Assembly: GCF_006539565.1 (NCBI RefSeq)
Contig: NZ_BJNG01000037.1
Coordinates: 1 to 64,000 of the forward strand
Reading direction: 5' to 3'
Source of the DNA: Pseudonocardia hydrocarbonoxydans
GTDB taxonomy: Bacteria; Actinomycetota; Actinomycetes; Mycobacteriales; Pseudonocardiaceae
Length of the DNA: 64,000 bases
The position numbers were made by a program, and so were the translations under genes. This document shows positions 42,817 to 52,751 of this stretch, piece after piece (positions within the stretch are counted from its first letter, which is position 1; each line of letters opens with the position of its first letter). The notes under the pieces are model-generated. The model ran no database searches. It was not told the DNA's origin and saw nothing but the letters and a program-made list of their open reading frames with translations.

Positions 42817-44811
42817 TCAGTCCCCTTCGACGATCAGGAGCGCGGCGTCCCGCGCGACGGTCGCGCCCGCACGGGCGCGCAGTTCCCGGACGACCCCGTC
42901 GACCGGTGCGGTGAGGACGTGCTCCATCTTCATCGCCTCGACGACGACCAGCCGGTCGCCCGCGGCGACCCGCTGGCCCTCGGTGACCTCGACGACGGTG
43001 ACGGTGCCCGGCATCGGCGACAGCACGGGCCCGCCGCCGCCCGCGTCGGCGGTGGCGGCGGCCTCCAGCGGGGCCTGCTCGCGCACGCCCCAGGCGTGCC
43101 CGTCGCGGCCGATCCAGAGCGTGTGCCCGTCGACCGCGCACGCGTAGGTCCGCGTGACGCCGTCGACCGCCACCCCGATCTCCCGCGAACCGGGAGATCC
43201 GTGCGACCGAGATGTGCCCTGCATGCGGGCCCGGACCGGCTCGGCGTCCCCGACGGCGACGACGGCGTCGGCGGCCCGCCCGCGGATCCGGACGTCGACC
43301 GGCTCGTGACCGGCGACGACCATCCGCCACGTCGCCCACGCCCGCTCCCCGACCCGCCAGCCGCCCGGCACGGAGAACGGGTCCACCACCGGCCCGGCGG
43401 GCTCGAGCGCGTCGACGGTGTGCACCGCGGCGGCCGCGAGGACGTCGGCGGGCAGCTCGGCGCTCGTCCAGTCGTCGACGCGGCGGCCGACCAGGCCGGT
43501 GTCGAGCCGTCCGGCGCGCACGTCGTCGTCGGCGAGCAGGGCGCGCAGGAACCCGATGTTGGTGCCGACGCCGAGCAGCACGGTCTCGCGCAGCGCGGCG
43601 TCGAGCCTGCGCAGCGCCTCGCCCCGGTCGGCGCCGTGGGCGATGACCTTGGCGAGCATCGGGTCGTAGTCGGACCCGACGACGCCGCCCTCGGCGATCC
43701 CGGAGTCGACCCGCACCCCGGCCGGCGGGCGCCAGCGCAGGATCCGCCCGCCGGTGGGCAGGAAGCCCGCGGCCGGGTCCTCGGCGTAGACGCGCACCTC
43801 GACGGCGTGCCCGTCGAGGCGGACGTCGTCCTGACCGATCGGCAGCGGCTCACCCGCGGCGACCCGCAGCTGCAGCTCGACCAGGTCGAGCCCGGTGACC
43901 AGCTCGGTGACCGGGTGCTCCACCTGCAGGCGGGTGTTCATCTCCATGAAGAAGAACTGGTCGGGATCGTCGGCGCCGACGATGAACTCGACGGTGCCCG
44001 CCCCGACGTAGCCGCAGGCCCGCGCCGCCTCGACGGCCGCGGCGCCCATGCTCGCCCGTTGCGCGGGGGTGAGCAGAGCGGAGGGGGCCTCCTCGACGAT
44101 CTTCTGGTGACGGCGCTGGAGGCTGCACTCCCGCTCACCGAGGTGGATCACGGTGCCGTGGGTGTCGGCCAGCACCTGGATCTCGATGTGCCGGGGCGTG
44201 GTGACCAGCCGTTCGACGAGCAGCGTGTCGTCGCCGAAGGACCCGCGGGCCTCGCGGCGGGCGGCCGTGATCGCGTGCGCCAGGTCCTCCGCGCGGTGCA
44301 CCTCGTGCATGCCCTTGCCGCCGCCGCCCGCGCTGGGCTTGAGCAGCACCGGGTAGCCGACCTGTTCCACGGCGAGCGCGAGCGCGGCGTCGTCGAGGCC
44401 CGACCCGTCGGAACCCGGGACGACCGGCACCCCGGCCTTCGCGACCGTCTGCTTGGCCCGGATCTTGTCGCCCATCGCCTCGATCGCCGAGGCGGGCGGG
44501 CCGACGAACACGATCCCGGCGTCCGCGCAGGCCGAGGCGAACGCGGTGTTCTCGGACAGGAACCCGTAGCCGGGGTGGATCGCCTGCGCGCCCGTCGCCA
44601 GGGCCGCCCCGACCACCTTCTCGATGGACAGGTAGCTCTCGGCGGCCGCGGCCGGGCCGATGCGCACGGCGACGTCGGCGGCGGCGACGTGCGGGGAGCC
44701 GGCGTCGGCGTCGGAGTACACGGCGACCGACCGGATGCCGAGCGCGCGCAGCGTCCGGATCACCCGGACGGCGATCTCGCCGCGGTTGGCGACGAGCACG
44801 GTGTCGAACAT
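42817..44811 (-). CDS. Biotin carboxylase / BCCP subunit of acyl-CoA carboxylase
   Basis: A 664-residue alpha subunit. The biotin carboxylase domain ([23 protein letters not shown]-grasp [41 protein letters not shown]) carboxylates biotin. A BT linker follows, and the C-terminal biotinyl domain has [12 protein letters not shown] with the modified Lys. ATG 44811 opens the protein. Within the linker (about residues 535 to 552) a 16-residue stretch encodes a DNA hairpin at 43177-43199 and looks inserted. The partner beta subunit precedes it. Confidence 0.94.
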   Translation of the reverse strand: MFDTVLVANRGEIAVRVIRTLRALGIRSVAVYSDADAGSPHVAAADVAVRIGPAAAAESYLSIEKVVGAALATGAQAIHPGYGFLSENTAFASACADAGIVFVGPPASAIEAMGDKIRAKQTVAKAGVPVVPGSDGSGLDDAALALAVEQVGYPVLLKPSAGGGGKGMHEVHRAEDLAHAITAARREARGSFGDDTLLVERLVTTPRHIEIQVLADTHGTVIHLGERECSLQRRHQKIVEEAPSALLTPAQRASMGAAAVEAARACGYVGAGTVEFIVGADDPDQFFFMEMNTRLQVEHPVTELVTGLDLVELQLRVAAGEPLPIGQDDVRLDGHAVEVRVYAEDPAAGFLPTGGRILRWRPPAGVRVDSGIAEGGVVGSDYDPMLAKVIAHGADRGEALRRLDAALRETVLLGVGTNIGFLRALLADDDVRAGRLDTGLVGRRVDDWTSAELPADVLAAAAVHTVDALEPAGPVVDPFSVPGGWRVGERAWATWRMVVAGHEPVDVRIRGRAADAVVAVGDAEPVRARMQGTSRSHGSPGSREIGVAVDGVTRTYACAVDGHTLWIGRDGHAWGVREQAPLEAAATADAGGGGPVLSPMPGTVTVVEVTEGQRVAAGDRLVVVEAMKMEHVLTAPVDGVVRELRARAGATVARDAALLIVEGD
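43177..43199. repeat. Hairpin sequence inside the carboxylase gene
   Basis: GATCTCCC-GCGAACC-GGGAGATC, a perfect 8-bp inverted repeat within coding sequence. On the coding strand it gives GSPGSREI in the linker between biotin carboxylase and biotinyl domain. The adjoining codons (MQGTSRSH) also look foreign to the family. Only one copy is seen in the window. Confidence 0.6.
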
Positions 44812-44837
44812 GTCTGTGCCTCTCACGTCCGGGCCTC

Positions 44838-46406
44838 TCACATCCGGAAGACGCCGAAGTGCGGCGTCTCCAGCGGGGCGTTGGCCGCGGCCGTCAGGGC
44901 CAGGCCGAGCACGGTGCGGGTGTCCTTCGGGTCGATCACGCCGTCGTCCCACAGCCGGGCGGTGGAGTAGTACGGGTGGCCCTGGGTCTCGTACTGGTCG
45001 CGGATCGTCGTCGGGTCCGCCCCGACCGTCCCGAGGACGGTGGCCGCCTGCTCCCCGCCCATGACGGAGATGCGGGCGTTGGGCCACATGAACAGGAACC
45101 GGGGCGAGTAGGCCCGCCCGCACATCGCGTAGTTCCCGGCCCCGAACGACCCGCCGATGATGATCGTGATCTTCGGGACGCGGGTGGACGCGACGGCCGT
45201 GACCATCTTGGCGCCGTTCTTCGCGATGCCGCCCGCCTCGTACTCGCGGCCGACCATGAACCCGGTGATGTTCTGCAGGAACACCAGCGGGATGCCGCGC
45301 TGGTCGCACAGCTCGACGAAGTGCGCGCCCTTGAGCGCGGACTCGGAGAACAGGATGCCGTTGTTCGCGACGATCCCGACCGGGTGCCCGTGCACGTGCG
45401 CGAACCCCGTGACGAGCGTGGTGCCGTACTCGGCCTTGAACTCGTGGAACCGCGACCCGTCGACGACGCGGGCGATCACCTCGCGCACGTCGTAGGGGGT
45501 GCGGCTGTCGGTGGGGACGACCGAGTACAGCTCGGCGGGGTCGACGACCGGCTCCTCGGTGGGGCGCACCTCCCAGGGCCGCGGCGCGCGCGGGCCGAGC
45601 GTGCCGACGATCGAGCGGACGATGGACAGCGCGTGGGCGTCGTCGTTCGCGAGGTGGTCGGTGACCCCGGAGATCCTGGTGTGCAGGTCGCCGCCGCCGA
45701 GCTCCTCCGCGGTGACGACCTCACCGGTCGCGGCCTTCACCAGCGGCGGCCCGCCGAGGAAGATCGTGCCCTGGTTGCGGACGATCACGGCCTCGTCGCT
45801 CATCGCCGGCACGTACGCCCCGCCCGCGGTGCACGAGCCGAGCACCGCGGCGATCTGCGGGATGCCCTTCCCGGACATCTGCGCCTGGTTGTAGAAGATC
45901 CGCCCGAAGTGCTCGCGGTCGGGGAACACGTCGTCCTGCTGCGGGAGGAAGGCGCCGCCGGAGTCGACCAGGTACACGCACGGCAGCCGGTTGTGCAGGG
46001 CCACCTCCTGCGCGCGCAGGTGCTTCTTGACCGTCATCGGGTAGTAGGTGCCGCCCTTGACGGTGGCGTCGTTGGCGACGATCACGCACTCGCGCCCGGC
46101 CACCCGCCCGACGCCGGTGATCATCCCGGCGCCCGGGGCGTCGCCGCCGTACATGTCGTGGGCGGCGAGCGGGGACAGCTCCAGGAACGGGCTCGACGGG
46201 TCGACGAGGGAGTCGACGCGGTCGCGCGGCAGCAGCTTGCCGCGCTCGAGGTGCCGGGCCCGCGAGCGCTCCGACCCGCCCAGGGCGGCCGTGGCGAGCC
46301 GGGTGCGCAGGTCGTCGACGAGTGCACGGTGGCCGGCCTCGTGCCGCTCCCCCGCGGACGGGTCGGCGGTGCCGGTCAGCACGGTGCCGGTCAGCACTGC
46401 GGTCAC
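44838..46406 (-). CDS. Acyl-CoA carboxylase carboxyltransferase subunit (methylcrotonyl-CoA carboxylase beta-like)
   Basis: A 522-residue carboxyltransferase. [20 protein letters not shown] is the methylcrotonyl-CoA carboxylase beta signature rather than that of propionyl-CoA carboxylase. [20 protein letters not shown] and [16 protein letters not shown] form the oxyanion holes. GTG 46406 is preceded by GAGGAGGAG. The gene heads the carboxylase-dehydrogenase unit downstream of the double TetR operator. Confidence 0.93.
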   Translation of the reverse strand: MTAVLTGTVLTGTADPSAGERHEAGHRALVDDLRTRLATAALGGSERSRARHLERGKLLPRDRVDSLVDPSSPFLELSPLAAHDMYGGDAPGAGMITGVGRVAGRECVIVANDATVKGGTYYPMTVKKHLRAQEVALHNRLPCVYLVDSGGAFLPQQDDVFPDREHFGRIFYNQAQMSGKGIPQIAAVLGSCTAGGAYVPAMSDEAVIVRNQGTIFLGGPPLVKAATGEVVTAEELGGGDLHTRISGVTDHLANDDAHALSIVRSIVGTLGPRAPRPWEVRPTEEPVVDPAELYSVVPTDSRTPYDVREVIARVVDGSRFHEFKAEYGTTLVTGFAHVHGHPVGIVANNGILFSESALKGAHFVELCDQRGIPLVFLQNITGFMVGREYEAGGIAKNGAKMVTAVASTRVPKITIIIGGSFGAGNYAMCGRAYSPRFLFMWPNARISVMGGEQAATVLGTVGADPTTIRDQYETQGHPYYSTARLWDDGVIDPKDTRTVLGLALTAAANAPLETPHFGVFRM

Positions 46407-46418
46407 GTCTCCTCCTCG

Positions 46419-46434
46419 GTTAGCGATTGTTAAC
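46419..46434. promoter_or_regulatory. TetR operator, unit 1
   Basis: GTTAGCGATTGTTAAC, with GTTA/TAAC inverted ends. It shares GTTAGCGnnnnTTAAC with unit 2, exactly 19 bp away. Confidence 0.65.
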
Positions 46435-46437
46435 AAG

Positions 46438-46453
46438 GTTAGCGCTCATTAAC
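46438..46453. promoter_or_regulatory. TetR operator, unit 2
   Basis: GTTAGCGCTCATTAAC, the second copy of the motif. It is closest to the tetR promoter and lies in its -35 region. Confidence 0.65.
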
Positions 46454-46462
46454 CGCCGGCGC

Positions 46463-46468
46463 TAGGCT
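46463..46468 (+). promoter_or_regulatory. -10 hexamer TAGGCT for tetR
   Basis: TAGGCT with a 6-nt gap to ATG 46475, leaderless type. It favours this ATG over the GTG at 46469. Confidence 0.55.
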
Positions 46469-46474
46469 GTGCCG

Positions 46475-47029
46475 ATGTCGGTGGTGCGGTCGAGGCGGGA
46501 GCAGATCCTCGACGTCGCCGCGCAGCTGTTCGCCAGGCACGGCTTCCACGGCGTGAGCATCGCGGACCTGGGCGCCGCGGTCGGGGTCAGCGGGCCCGCG
46601 CTCTACCGGCACTTCCCTGGCAAGGAGGCGCTGCTCGCGGAGCTGCTCGTCGGGATCAGCGAGCACCTGCTGGCCGGCGGGCGGGAGCGCGCCGCGGCGT
46701 CGGAGGACCCGCGGGAGGTGCTGGCCGCGCTGGTGGAGTTCCAGGCCGCGTTCGCGTTGCGCGAGCCCGAGCTGATCGTGGTGCAGGACCGCGACCTCGC
46801 GAACCTGCCGACCGCCGCGCGCCGCCGCGTGCGCCGGCTGCAGCGCACCTACGTCGAGATCTGGGTCGACACGCTGCGCCGGATCCATCCCGCGCTGACG
46901 GTCGAGTCCGCCCGCGTCGCCGCCCACGCCGCGTTCGGGCTGCTCAACTCCACCCCGCACACCGCCCGCACCCCGGACACGGCGGCCCTGCTCCGACGGA
47001 TGGCACTGGCCGCGCTCGACGACCTCTGA
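46475..47029 (+). CDS. TetR/AcrR family regulator of the carboxylase operon
   Basis: A 184-residue repressor. The N-terminal helix-turn-helix is REQILDVAAQLFARHGFHGVSIADLGAAVGVSGPALYRHFPGKEALL. The C-terminal part is a TetR_C ligand-binding helical domain. It is divergent from the carboxylase genes across a 68-bp gap holding two operator copies. By context it probably senses an acyl-CoA of leucine or fatty-acid breakdown. Confidence 0.9.
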   Translation: MSVVRSRREQILDVAAQLFARHGFHGVSIADLGAAVGVSGPALYRHFPGKEALLAELLVGISEHLLAGGRERAAASEDPREVLAALVEFQAAFALREPELIVVQDRDLANLPTAARRRVRRLQRTYVEIWVDTLRRIHPALTVESARVAAHAAFGLLNSTPHTARTPDTAALLRRMALAALDDL

Positions 47030-47043
47030 GCCCGTCCGGGCCC

Positions 47044-47049
47044 TAAGGT
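47044..47049 (+). promoter_or_regulatory. -10 hexamer TAAGGT for the IMPase gene
   Basis: TAAGGT with a 6-nt gap to GTG 47056, leaderless type. Confidence 0.5.
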
Positions 47050-47055
47050 CCCCCT

Positions 47056-47850
47056 GTGGACGCCTGCTCGGTGCTCGACACCGCTCTCACCACCGCCGTC
47101 GACGCCGCCCGGGCCGGGGGTGCGGTGCTCGCCGCCACCGACCGCACGCGGGTCGACGTCACCCGCAAGGACGCCCGCGTCGACGTCACGACCTCGGCCG
47201 ACCTGGCCTCGCAGGCCGCGGTGGTGCGGGTGTTGCAGGGGGCGTTCCCGGAGCACGTGGTCGTCGGGGAGGAGGGCACCGAACCCGGGTCCGACGGGGA
47301 CCACGTCTGGTACGTCGACGGGCTCGACGGCACCTCCAACTTCACCCACGCCATCCCCTGGTACTGCGTGTCCGTGGCGCTGCGCTGCCGGGGCGAGGTG
47401 GTGGCGGGCGCGGTGTACGACCCGGTCCACGACGAGCTGTGGGCGGCCGGGCGCGGTCGCGGGGCCACCGGGAACGGGGTGCCGCTGCGGGTCGCCGCCA
47501 CCGACGGGCTGGCCCGCGCGGTCGTCGTCAGCCAGATCCAGTCCTCGGACGCGGAGCGGATCGCCGAGTTCGTCGCGATGTTCGAGCGGCTGATGAACGC
47601 GGCGGGCGGCGTGCGGTTCGTCGGCGCGCCGGCCCTGATCCTCAGCCACATCGCGGCCGGGCACCTGACCGCCTACGTCGAGCGCGCGATGCCGCCGTGG
47701 GACATCAGTGCAGGTCAGCTGATCCTGGAGGAGGCGGGCGGGCGGCTGACCGACCTCGCGGGCGTGCGGCCGGCGGGCGCGGACGTCACCGACGTGGTGG
47801 CCAGCAACGGTGCCGTGCACGACGAGCTGCTGGCCGTCCTGGGGTCGTAG
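47056..47850 (+). CDS. hisN: Inositol monophosphatase family (histidinol-phosphatase HisN-like)
   Basis: Mg-dependent phosphatase of 264 residues. The metal ligands are in VVGEEGTEPG, YVDGLDGTSNFTHAIP and PPWDISAGQLILEEAGG. Family members hydrolyse inositol phosphate or histidinol phosphate, and actinobacterial HisN belongs here. The specific substrate is not proven from sequence. It is encoded just upstream of ppc. Confidence 0.85.
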   Translation: MDACSVLDTALTTAVDAARAGGAVLAATDRTRVDVTRKDARVDVTTSADLASQAAVVRVLQGAFPEHVVVGEEGTEPGSDGDHVWYVDGLDGTSNFTHAIPWYCVSVALRCRGEVVAGAVYDPVHDELWAAGRGRGATGNGVPLRVAATDGLARAVVVSQIQSSDAERIAEFVAMFERLMNAAGGVRFVGAPALILSHIAAGHLTAYVERAMPPWDISAGQLILEEAGGRLTDLAGVRPAGADVTDVVASNGAVHDELLAVLGS

Positions 47851-47913
47851 GATGAGCCGATCCAGTCGTTCCCAGCGGTGCGGGCGGCCTCTCGGCCGAT
47901 CGCGGAGGACCCT

Positions 47914-50637
47914 GTGACCGAACTGCTGGCCCCGAACTCCCTCGCCGCGCACGCGGGCGTCACGTCCACCTCGGGCCACGACGCGCTGCGCGCCGACATC
48001 CGCCGCCTGTCCACCATGCTGGGCCGCACGCTCGTGCACCACGGCGGACCGGAGCTGCTGGACCTCGTGGAGCAGGTGCGCAAGCTCGCCCGCGACGGCG
48101 GCCCGGAGATCACCGCGCTGCTGTCCGGGCTCGACGCGGGCACCGCGGTGGCGCTGGCCCGCGCGTTCTCCCAGTACTTCCAGCTGGCCAACATCGCCGA
48201 GCAGCGCCACCGCGCCGCCGAGCTCGCGGCCACCCATCCCGACGGCCACGGCCCGCTGCGGCGGCTGATGGGCCGGCTGGCCGGGTCGGCGGACACGCAG
48301 GAGGTGCAGGACGTCCTGGCCCGCGCCGAGCTGCGCCCGGTGTTCACCGCGCACCCCACGGAGTCGTCGCGGCAGTCGGTGCTGGCGATCCTGCGCCGCG
48401 TCGCCGACGGGCTGGACCGCGGCGCCTCCGACGACGACCTGGAGTCGCTGGTCGAGCTGCTCTGGCAGACCGACGAGCTGCGTCCCGGCAAGCCCACCGT
48501 CGCCGACGAGGCGCGCGCGATCGGCTGGTACATGGAGCAGCTGGGCCGCGGCGCGGTGCCGGAGCTGCTCGCCGAGTTCGAGCGGGAGGTGCGCGCGGCC
48601 GGGTTCACCGTGCCGCCGGACGCCCGGCCGCTGGTGCTCGGCTGCTGGGTCGGCGGCGACCGGGACGGCAACCCCAATGTCACCCCGGCTGTCACGCGCG
48701 AGGTGCTGGAGCTGTACTCCGACCGCGCGCTGCGCATCCACGAGGGGCTGGTCGAGGAGCTGATCGGTGAGCTCAGCATCTCGACGCGGGTGATCGGGGT
48801 GTCCGAGGAGCTGCGCGCCTCGCTGGCCCGCGACCGCCGCGCGCTGCCGGAGGTGCACGACCGCTTCATCCGGCTCAACGCGAACGAGCCCTACCGCCTG
48901 AAGCTCAGCTACGTCCAGGCGCGGCTGGCGCACACCCGCACCCGGTCCGAGCACGTGCCCGGGCGCGACTACCTGGGCCCCGACGGCTACGTCGAGGACT
49001 TGGCCGTGATCGACCGCTCCCTGCGCGGCCACCTCGGTGCCCGCATCGCCGACGGCACGCTGGCCCGCGCCCTGCGCACCGCCCGCGCGCTCGGGCTCCA
49101 TCTCGCCGAGCTGGACGTCCGCGAGCACAGCAGGCGCCACCACGAGGCCCTCGGCGCGGTGTACGACGCGCTGGGCGAGCTGGACCGGCCGTACGCGGAG
49201 CTGACGCGGGAGGAGCGGACGGAGCTGCTCTCCCGTGAGCTCGACCACGGCCGCCCGCTGATCCGCCGCCGCTACGGGCTGCCCGCGGAGGCCGTCGACG
49301 TCCTGGGCGTGTTCGACCTGCTCCACGAGGTGCAGCACCAGTACGGGCCGCAGGTGGCGCGCACCTACATCGTGTCGATGTGCCAGGGTGTCGACGACCT
49401 GCTCGCCGTCGCCGTGCTGTCCCGCGAGGCGTTCATGGTGGAGCTGCGGCACGACCCGCGCAGCTCGATCGACCTGGTGCCGCTGTTCGAGACGGTGGAG
49501 GAGCTCTCGCAGGCGGGTCCGCTGCTCGACGGGCTGCTGTCGGTCCCCGGGTACCGGCAGCACGTCCGCAACCGCGGCGACCTGCAGGAGGTGATGCTCG
49601 GCTACTCCGACTCCAACAAGGGCGCCGGCATCACCACGTCGCAGTGGGAGATCCACCGCGCGCAGCGCCAGCTGCGCGACGTCGCGGCCGGGCACGGGGT
49701 GCGGCTGCGGCTGTTCCACGGGCGCGGCGGGTCGGTCGGGCGCGGCGGCGGGCCGTCGGCGGAGGCCGTGGCGTCGGCGCCGTACGGGTCGGTGGACGCG
49801 ACGATGAAGGTCACCGAGCAGGGCGAGGTCGTGTCCGACAAGTACTCGCTGCCCGCGCTCGCCCACGACAACCTGGAGATCATGCTCGCGGCGATGCTGG
49901 AGGCCACGCTGCTGCACCAGTCGAGCCGCTGGGACGACGCCACCCTCGAGCGCTGGGACGAGGCGATGACGGTCGTCAGCGACGCCGCCCGCACCGCGTA
50001 CGCGGGGCTGGTCTCGCGGCCGGGGCTGCCGGAGTTCTTCACCGCCGCCACCCCCGTCGACGAGCTGGGCGAGCTCAACGTCGGCTCCCGCCCGTCGCGG
50101 CGCCCCGGCTCGGGCGACCGCACGCTCGACGACCTGCGCGCCATCCCGTGGGTGTTCGGCTGGACGCAGACCCGGATGGTCGTGCCCGGCTGGTACGGCC
50201 TGGGCAGCGGGCTGGCCGCCGCGCGTGCGGCGGGTTACGGGGAGCAGCTCGACGAGATGCGCGAGTGGGCCTTCTTCACCAACCTGCTGGGCAACGTCGA
50301 GATGACGCTGGCCAAGACCGACCTGCGGATCGCGCGGTTCTACGTCGAGGAGCTGGTGGACCCGGCGCTGCATCCGGTGTTCGACGACATCGTGGCCGAG
50401 CACGCGTCCACGCTGCGGGAGGTGCTGCGGCTGACCGGGTCGCCGACGCTGCTCGCCCGGCACCCGGTGCTGCGTCACACCCTCGCGGTGCGCGCGTCCT
50501 ACCTGGAGCCGCTGCACCACCTGCAGGTGGAGCTGCTGTCCCAGCGCCGCCGCACCTCCGAACCCGACGCCGACCTGCAGCGCGCCCTGCTGCTGACGAT
50601 CAACGGCATCGCGGCGGGACTGCGCAACACCGGCTGA
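47914..50637 (+). CDS. ppc: Phosphoenolpyruvate carboxylase
   Basis: Anaplerotic enzyme of 907 residues that makes oxaloacetate from PEP and bicarbonate. The catalytic His is in FTAHPTESSRQS (about H147). GCWVGGDRDGNPNVTP, GYSDSNKGAGITTSQW and LFHGRGGSVGRGGGPS form the PEP and bicarbonate site. The conserved C-terminus ends RNTG. GTG 47914 is preceded by GGAGGA. Confidence 0.97.
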   Translation: MTELLAPNSLAAHAGVTSTSGHDALRADIRRLSTMLGRTLVHHGGPELLDLVEQVRKLARDGGPEITALLSGLDAGTAVALARAFSQYFQLANIAEQRHRAAELAATHPDGHGPLRRLMGRLAGSADTQEVQDVLARAELRPVFTAHPTESSRQSVLAILRRVADGLDRGASDDDLESLVELLWQTDELRPGKPTVADEARAIGWYMEQLGRGAVPELLAEFEREVRAAGFTVPPDARPLVLGCWVGGDRDGNPNVTPAVTREVLELYSDRALRIHEGLVEELIGELSISTRVIGVSEELRASLARDRRALPEVHDRFIRLNANEPYRLKLSYVQARLAHTRTRSEHVPGRDYLGPDGYVEDLAVIDRSLRGHLGARIADGTLARALRTARALGLHLAELDVREHSRRHHEALGAVYDALGELDRPYAELTREERTELLSRELDHGRPLIRRRYGLPAEAVDVLGVFDLLHEVQHQYGPQVARTYIVSMCQGVDDLLAVAVLSREAFMVELRHDPRSSIDLVPLFETVEELSQAGPLLDGLLSVPGYRQHVRNRGDLQEVMLGYSDSNKGAGITTSQWEIHRAQRQLRDVAAGHGVRLRLFHGRGGSVGRGGGPSAEAVASAPYGSVDATMKVTEQGEVVSDKYSLPALAHDNLEIMLAAMLEATLLHQSSRWDDATLERWDEAMTVVSDAARTAYAGLVSRPGLPEFFTAATPVDELGELNVGSRPSRRPGSGDRTLDDLRAIPWVFGWTQTRMVVPGWYGLGSGLAAARAAGYGEQLDEMREWAFFTNLLGNVEMTLAKTDLRIARFYVEELVDPALHPVFDDIVAEHASTLREVLRLTGSPTLLARHPVLRHTLAVRASYLEPLHHLQVELLSQRRRTSEPDADLQRALLLTINGIAAGLRNTG

Positions 50638-50649
50638 CGCCCCTCCCCG

Positions 50650-50704
50650 TTGCAGTGGGGTGGCTCTACTCCGACCCGGTTGCAGTAAAGCCACCCCACT
50701 GCAA
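50650..50704. repeat. 55-bp palindromic element, copy B (intergenic)
   Basis: Begins TTGCAGTGGGGTGGCTCTAC and ends GCCACCCCACTGCAA. It lies 12 bp after the ppc stop and 12 bp before the end of the convergent P-type ATPase gene, so it could serve as a terminator there. Orientation is opposite to copies A and C, judged from the asymmetric core. Confidence 0.9.
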
Positions 50705-50716
50705 CCCCGGGCGGAG

Positions 50717-52699
50717 TTACCGGGCCGCGTGGACTGCTGCCGGCGCGTGCGTGTGGGACGGCTCGACGCCTGGGGCCGGCCATCCCGGCCACACCAGCAG
50801 GCGCAGCCCGTTGAGGCAGACCAGCACGGTCGACAGCTCGTGTCCGGCGACCCCGACGGCCAGCGGGAGCGTGCCGACCAGGTCCCACGTCACCAGCCCG
50901 GCGATGACGGCCGCGGCGAACGCCAGGTTGGCCCGCGCCACCCGCCGCGCCCGCCGGGTGAGGGTGATCAGGGGGACGAGCGAGCCGAGCGGGTCGCGCA
51001 GCAGCACGCCGTCGGAGGCCTGGACGCTGAGCGCGCCGGCCCCCTCGCCGACCGCGAGCCCGACCGCGGCGGTGGCCAGCAGCGGGGCGTCGTTGATGCC
51101 GTCGCCGACGGCGAGCACCGTGCCGGGGTGGGCGGTCGCGACGGCGGCCTTGTCGGCGGGCAGCAGGCCGGGGCGCACGTCGTCGATGCCCAGGGCGCCG
51201 GCCACCGCGGCGGCGGGGCGCGGGGCGTCGCCGGTGAGCAGGGCCGGTGCGGTGCCGAGCAGCGCGGTGAGCTCGGCGACGGCCGCGGCCGCACCGGGGC
51301 GCAGCTCGTCGGACAGGGCCAGGACGCCGACCGGCCGCCCGTCGACGGAGACGACCACCGCGGTGCGCCCTGCGCCCTCGTGCCGCGCCACGGCCTCCCC
51401 GACCGCGTCGCCCCCCGTCCCCGCATCGCAGTGGGGTGGCTTCACTGCAACGGGATCGGAGTGGAGCCACCCCACTGCAACGGCGGGGCGGGGCGGGCGG
51501 CCCACCCGGATCGTCGCCCCGTCCAGCTCGGCGCGGACCCCCTCGCCGGGCTCGGCGGCGAAGCCCGTCACGGCCGGGACCGGGAGCCCGGCCGCCGCGT
51601 CGCGGACCGCCCGGCCCAGCACGTGCTCGCTGCCCGCCTCGGCCGCGGCGGCGAGGACGAGCACGTCGTCGCGCGTGCGGGACGGGTCGAGCACGTCGAC
51701 GGCCACCACCTCGGGCCGTCCGCGGGTGACGGTGCCGGTCTTGTCCAGCACCACCGCGTCGACCTCGGCCAGGGTCTCGACCACCCCGGCGTCCTTGAGC
51801 AGCACCCCGCGCCGGCCCGCCACGGCGATCGCGGCCAGCAGCGGCGGCATCGTGGCGAGCACGATCGCGCACGGCGAGGCGACGATCATGAATGTCATCG
51901 CGCGCAGCAGCGTCGGCTCGAACTCCGCACCCAGCAGCAGCGGCCCGGCCAGCAGCGCCACGGTGGCCGCCACGACGACCACCGAGTAGCGCTGCTCGAT
52001 CCGCTCGATCCACAGCTGCCGCCCCGACTTGGTCTCCGTGGCGTGCCGGACCTGGGTCGCGATCCCGGCGACGACGGACTCGGCCGGGTCGCGCCCGACG
52101 CGCACGCGCAGCGTCCCGGTGCCGTTGACGGTGCCCGCGTGCACGTCGTCGCCGCGCCGGCGGGCGACGGGCAGCGGCTCGCCGGTGAGCCCCGCGGTGT
52201 CGACGTCGCTCGCGCCGTCGAGCACGCGGCCGTCGGCGGGGATCTGCTCGCCGGGCCGCACCAGCACCTCGTCGCCGACGGACAGCTCGGCCGCGCGCAC
52301 GGTGCACTCCCCGTCGGGGGTGAGCAGGGTGGCCGTCTCGGGGGCGAGGTCGAGCAGCGCCTCGATGCTGCGGCGGGTGCGGGCGGTCATCACGGCCTCG
52401 AGGGCCCCGGACCCGGCGAAGATGACGATGAGCAGCCCGCCGTCGAGGTGCTGGCCGATGGCCGCGGCGGCCAGGGCGGCGACGACCATCAGCAGGTCGA
52501 CGTCGAGGCGGCGCTCCCCCAGCGCCCGGACGCCCTCGACCGCGGGCTCCCACCCGCCCGCGAGGTAGCAGGCCGCGTAGAGCAGCGCGACCAGCGCGGC
52601 CGGCGCGCCGAGCAGATCGGCGGGCACGGCCAGCGCGAACGCGGCGAGGGAGAGCAGGGCCCAGCGGACCTCGGGCATCGACCACATGCGCGTCACCAT
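50717..52699 (-). CDS. P1B-type heavy-metal-translocating ATPase with in-frame palindromic insertion
   Basis: A 660-residue metal pump. The transmembrane motif is [16 protein letters not shown] (SPC). The phosphorylation site is [11 protein letters not shown] and the hinge [12 protein letters not shown], with the last helix motif [17 protein letters not shown]. The N-domain HP motif reads SEHVLGRAV, with Val for the usual Pro. There is no N-terminal HMA domain, consistent with the P1B-4 or Zn/Co/Cd group. At about residues 407 to 425 the chain [19 protein letters not shown] is encoded by the palindrome at 51426-51480. ArsR is divergent. Confidence 0.92.
   Translation of the reverse strand: MVTRMWSMPEVRWALLSLAAFALAVPADLLGAPAALVALLYAACYLAGGWEPAVEGVRALGERRLDVDLLMVVAALAAAAIGQHLDGGLLIVIFAGSGALEAVMTARTRRSIEALLDLAPETATLLTPDGECTVRAAELSVGDEVLVRPGEQIPADGRVLDGASDVDTAGLTGEPLPVARRRGDDVHAGTVNGTGTLRVRVGRDPAESVVAGIATQVRHATETKSGRQLWIERIEQRYSVVVVAATVALLAGPLLLGAEFEPTLLRAMTFMIVASPCAIVLATMPPLLAAIAVAGRRGVLLKDAGVVETLAEVDAVVLDKTGTVTRGRPEVVAVDVLDPSRTRDDVLVLAAAAEAGSEHVLGRAVRDAAAGLPVPAVTGFAAEPGEGVRAELDGATIRVGRPPRPAVAVGWLHSDPVAVKPPHCDAGTGGDAVGEAVARHEGAGRTAVVVSVDGRPVGVLALSDELRPGAAAAVAELTALLGTAPALLTGDAPRPAAAVAGALGIDDVRPGLLPADKAAVATAHPGTVLAVGDGINDAPLLATAAVGLAVGEGAGALSVQASDGVLLRDPLGSLVPLITLTRRARRVARANLAFAAAVIAGLVTWDLVGTLPLAVGVAGHELSTVLVCLNGLRLLVWPGWPAPGVEPSHTHAPAAVHAAR
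51426..51480. repeat. 55-bp palindromic element, copy C (inside the P-type ATPase gene, in frame)
   Basis: Same 55-bp length and arms as copies A and B: TCGCAGTGGGGTGGCTTCAC at one end, GAGCCACCCCACTGCAA at the other. It is read through without stop or shift by the ATPase frame, at the boundary of RVGRPPRP and [12 protein letters not shown] in the nucleotide-binding domain. The core differs from A and B. Confidence 0.92.
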
Positions 52700-52751
52700 A
52701 GCTGCGTATGTATGAAGGTATGCAGGTTAGGCCCTCGGGTATCCTGCGTCC
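52700..52751. promoter_or_regulatory. Divergent promoter/operator, ATPase and arsR
   Basis: The 52-bp gap is locally A+T-rich (GCGTATGTATGAAGGTATGCAGG), as expected for an ArsR/SmtB operator, though the dyad is imperfect. TATCCT (52740-52745) stands 6 nt before the arsR GTG, a leaderless promoter. Confidence 0.55.

Noticed and set aside
46849..50694. Minus-strand ORF of 1281 codons across ppc and neighbours
   Set aside because: The stop-poor antisense of high-GC genes; ppc, the IMPase gene and tetR on the plus strand are unambiguous. The protein is a low-complexity Arg/His/Gln mix.
50650..50704. The 55-bp palindromes as ordinary terminators only
   Set aside because: Copy C lies inside a coding sequence and copy A between co-directional genes, so termination cannot be the general role, though copy B may act so.
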